From Sphingomonas sp. Leaf32 (GTDB taxonomy: Bacteria > Pseudomonadota > Alphaproteobacteria > Sphingomonadales > Sphingomonadaceae), in contig NZ_LMLA01000013.1 of assembly GCF_001421765.1 (NCBI RefSeq), positions 1 through 64,000 on the forward strand: a stretch of 64,000 bases of DNA, in the 5' to 3' direction. Position numbers and translations under genes: made by a program. This document shows, piece by piece, positions 63,091 to 64,000 of the stretch (the stretch's first letter is position 1; each line of letters starts with the position of its first letter). The notes under the pieces were generated by a model, which was given only the letters and a program-made list of their open reading frames with translations, searched no databases and was not told the DNA's origin.

Positions 63091-64000
63091 CATCGCGACG
63101 CCGGGTGGCCGGCAGGATGTTGACGATGCGCGGGCGACGACCGCGATCGTGCTGAGCGCGGCCGGCGCGGCGCTGGGCGGGTTGCTGTTCGGCTTCGACA
63201 CCGCCGTCATCTCCGGCGCGACGCAGGCGCTGCAGGAACGCTTCGCGCTGACCGATGCGTCGCTGGGCTTCACGGTCGCGTCGGCGCTGATCGGAACCGT
63301 CATCGGCTCGCTGGTCACCGGCGCGCCGGCGGATCGGTATGGGCGCAAAGCGATCATGCTGTCGGTCGCGATTGCCTATGTCATCTCCTCGCTTGGCACC
63401 GGACTGGCACAGAGTTGGCCGATGCTGATCGGTTTCCGGTTTCTCGGCGGCCTCGCGATCGGTGCGGCGTCGGTGGTGACCCCGATCTACATCGCCGAGG
63501 TGTCCCCGGCGAAGTTCCGGGGCCGACTGGTCGCGATGAACCAGCTCAACATCGTGCTGGGTATCCTGATCGCGTTCCTCAGCAACTATCTGATCGCGCA
63601 GGCGCTGCCGCCAGAGGCGGCGTGGCGGTGGATGTTCGGCATCGTCGCCGTGCCCTCCGCACTGTTCCTCGCCGTGACCTTTTTCCTGCCCGAAAGCCCG
63701 CGCTGGCTGGCGGTGCAGGGGGAACGGATCAAAGCGGCGCATGTCATGACTCGCCTCGGCTTCCTCGACCCGCAAGCCGAACTGGCGCGCATCGAAGCCG
63801 CCGAGCGCCGCGATGCGGGACAGGGCGATACCCGCCTGTTCCAGAGCGCGCACAGCTTTCCGGTGGCCTGCGCCATTGCCATCGCGTTGTTCAACCAGCT
63901 GTCGGGGATCAACGCGCTGCTGTATTACGCACCGCGTATCTTCGAACTGGCGGGTGCCGGTGCGGACAGCGCCCTGCTCCAGTCGATCGCCGTCGGCGGC
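63083..64000 (+). CDS. sugar porter (SP) family MFS transporter, cut by the window end
   Basis: At least 306 residues. Sugar-porter signatures: GGLLFGFDTAVISGA (helix 1), GRKAIML after helix 2 (RYGRK), RFLGGLAIGAASVVTPIYIAEVSPAKFRGRLV, PESPRWLAVQG, and NQLSGINALLYYAPRIF in helix 7, typical of XylE/GalP/glucose-type proton symporters. Starts at 63083 with AAGGAG upstream and overlaps the kinase end. The frame stays open to base 64000, so the last helices are missing. It supplies hexose to the kinase. Confidence 0.92.
   Translation, partial: MHSIATPGGRQDVDDARATTAIVLSAAGAALGGLLFGFDTAVISGATQALQERFALTDASLGFTVASALIGTVIGSLVTGAPADRYGRKAIMLSVAIAYVISSLGTGLAQSWPMLIGFRFLGGLAIGAASVVTPIYIAEVSPAKFRGRLVAMNQLNIVLGILIAFLSNYLIAQALPPEAAWRWMFGIVAVPSALFLAVTFFLPESPRWLAVQGERIKAAHVMTRLGFLDPQAELARIEAAERRDAGQGDTRLFQSAHSFPVACAIAIALFNQLSGINALLYYAPRIFELAGAGADSALLQSIAVGG

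Overview
The window is about 64 kb of GC-rich DNA packed with TonB-dependent receptors (TBDRs), glycoside hydrolases, sugar permeases and carbohydrate-sensing regulators (LacI, two ROK, TetR). Codon use, ATGA/GTGA gene overlaps, TBDRs of the Xanthomonas/Caulobacter type and an RskA-type anti-sigma/ECF pair point to an alphaproteobacterium of the Sphingomonadales (Sphingomonas-like). This is an inference from gene content; no rRNA is present. The left edge cuts an initiator tRNA-Met. I see no transposase, phage gene, CRISPR array or origin.

Region 1 (0.3-9.7 kb): an orphan TetR regulator, then a leftward operon encoding a sugar ABC importer (binding lipoprotein, two permeases), a GH130 glycoside phosphorylase, a DUF1861 protein and an exported (alpha/alpha)6-barrel protein. 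The divergent LacI repressor and ABC ATPase complete the importer. The same 14-bp operator-like palindrome lies between the two arms and again 3 kb away, ahead of a large TBDR (10.7-13.4 kb). Region 2 (13.4-19.4 kb): GPH-type symporter, ROK repressor, a second TBDR and an overlapping exported glycerophosphodiester phosphodiesterase. Region 3 (19.5-26 kb): anti-sigma and ECF sigma factor, then exported GH39, GH5 and GH84 hydrolases.

Region 4 (26.1-33.5 kb): a metal/thiol module. A glutaredoxin-MauE fusion is divergent from a MerR regulator across a mer-type dyad with a 19-20 bp spacer, next to a czcCBA-type heavy-metal RND efflux operon and a small His/Cys-bearing exported protein. Region 5 (33.6-38.3 kb): an unrecognised protein, a formate/nitrite-type channel, a DUF3667 membrane protein and a DHA2-type efflux MFS.

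Region 6 (38.4-57.5 kb) is the most interesting part. It reads as a complete aryl-glycoside catabolic locus. It has a Tat-exported two-subunit GMC sugar 3-dehydrogenase, an exported DUF1080 3-keto-glycoside hydrolase, a C-glycoside deglycosidase alpha/beta pair, two transporters and a cytoplasmic GH3 glucosidase. Alongside are a flavin monooxygenase with its FMN reductase, a TBDR, an extradiol dioxygenase, a C-C-type alpha/beta hydrolase, a cyclase-type hydrolase and an FAH-family hydrolase. Four near-identical palindromes (TCAGAA-N6-TTCTGA type), each beside a TTGACA box, precede the four transcription units and flank one TetR gene, so the locus looks like a single regulon. My reading is: oxidise the sugar at C3, remove the aglycone by beta-elimination (C- or O-glycoside) or by GH3, hydroxylate and ring-cleave the phenolic aglycone, then hydrolyse the products.

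Region 7 (57.5-64 kb): three unrelated-looking TIM-barrel sugar isomerase/epimerases, a ROK regulator, a fructokinase-type ROK kinase behind a translationally coupled 15-codon leader, and a sugar-porter MFS cut by the window end. These probably process the released keto-sugar or another hexose.
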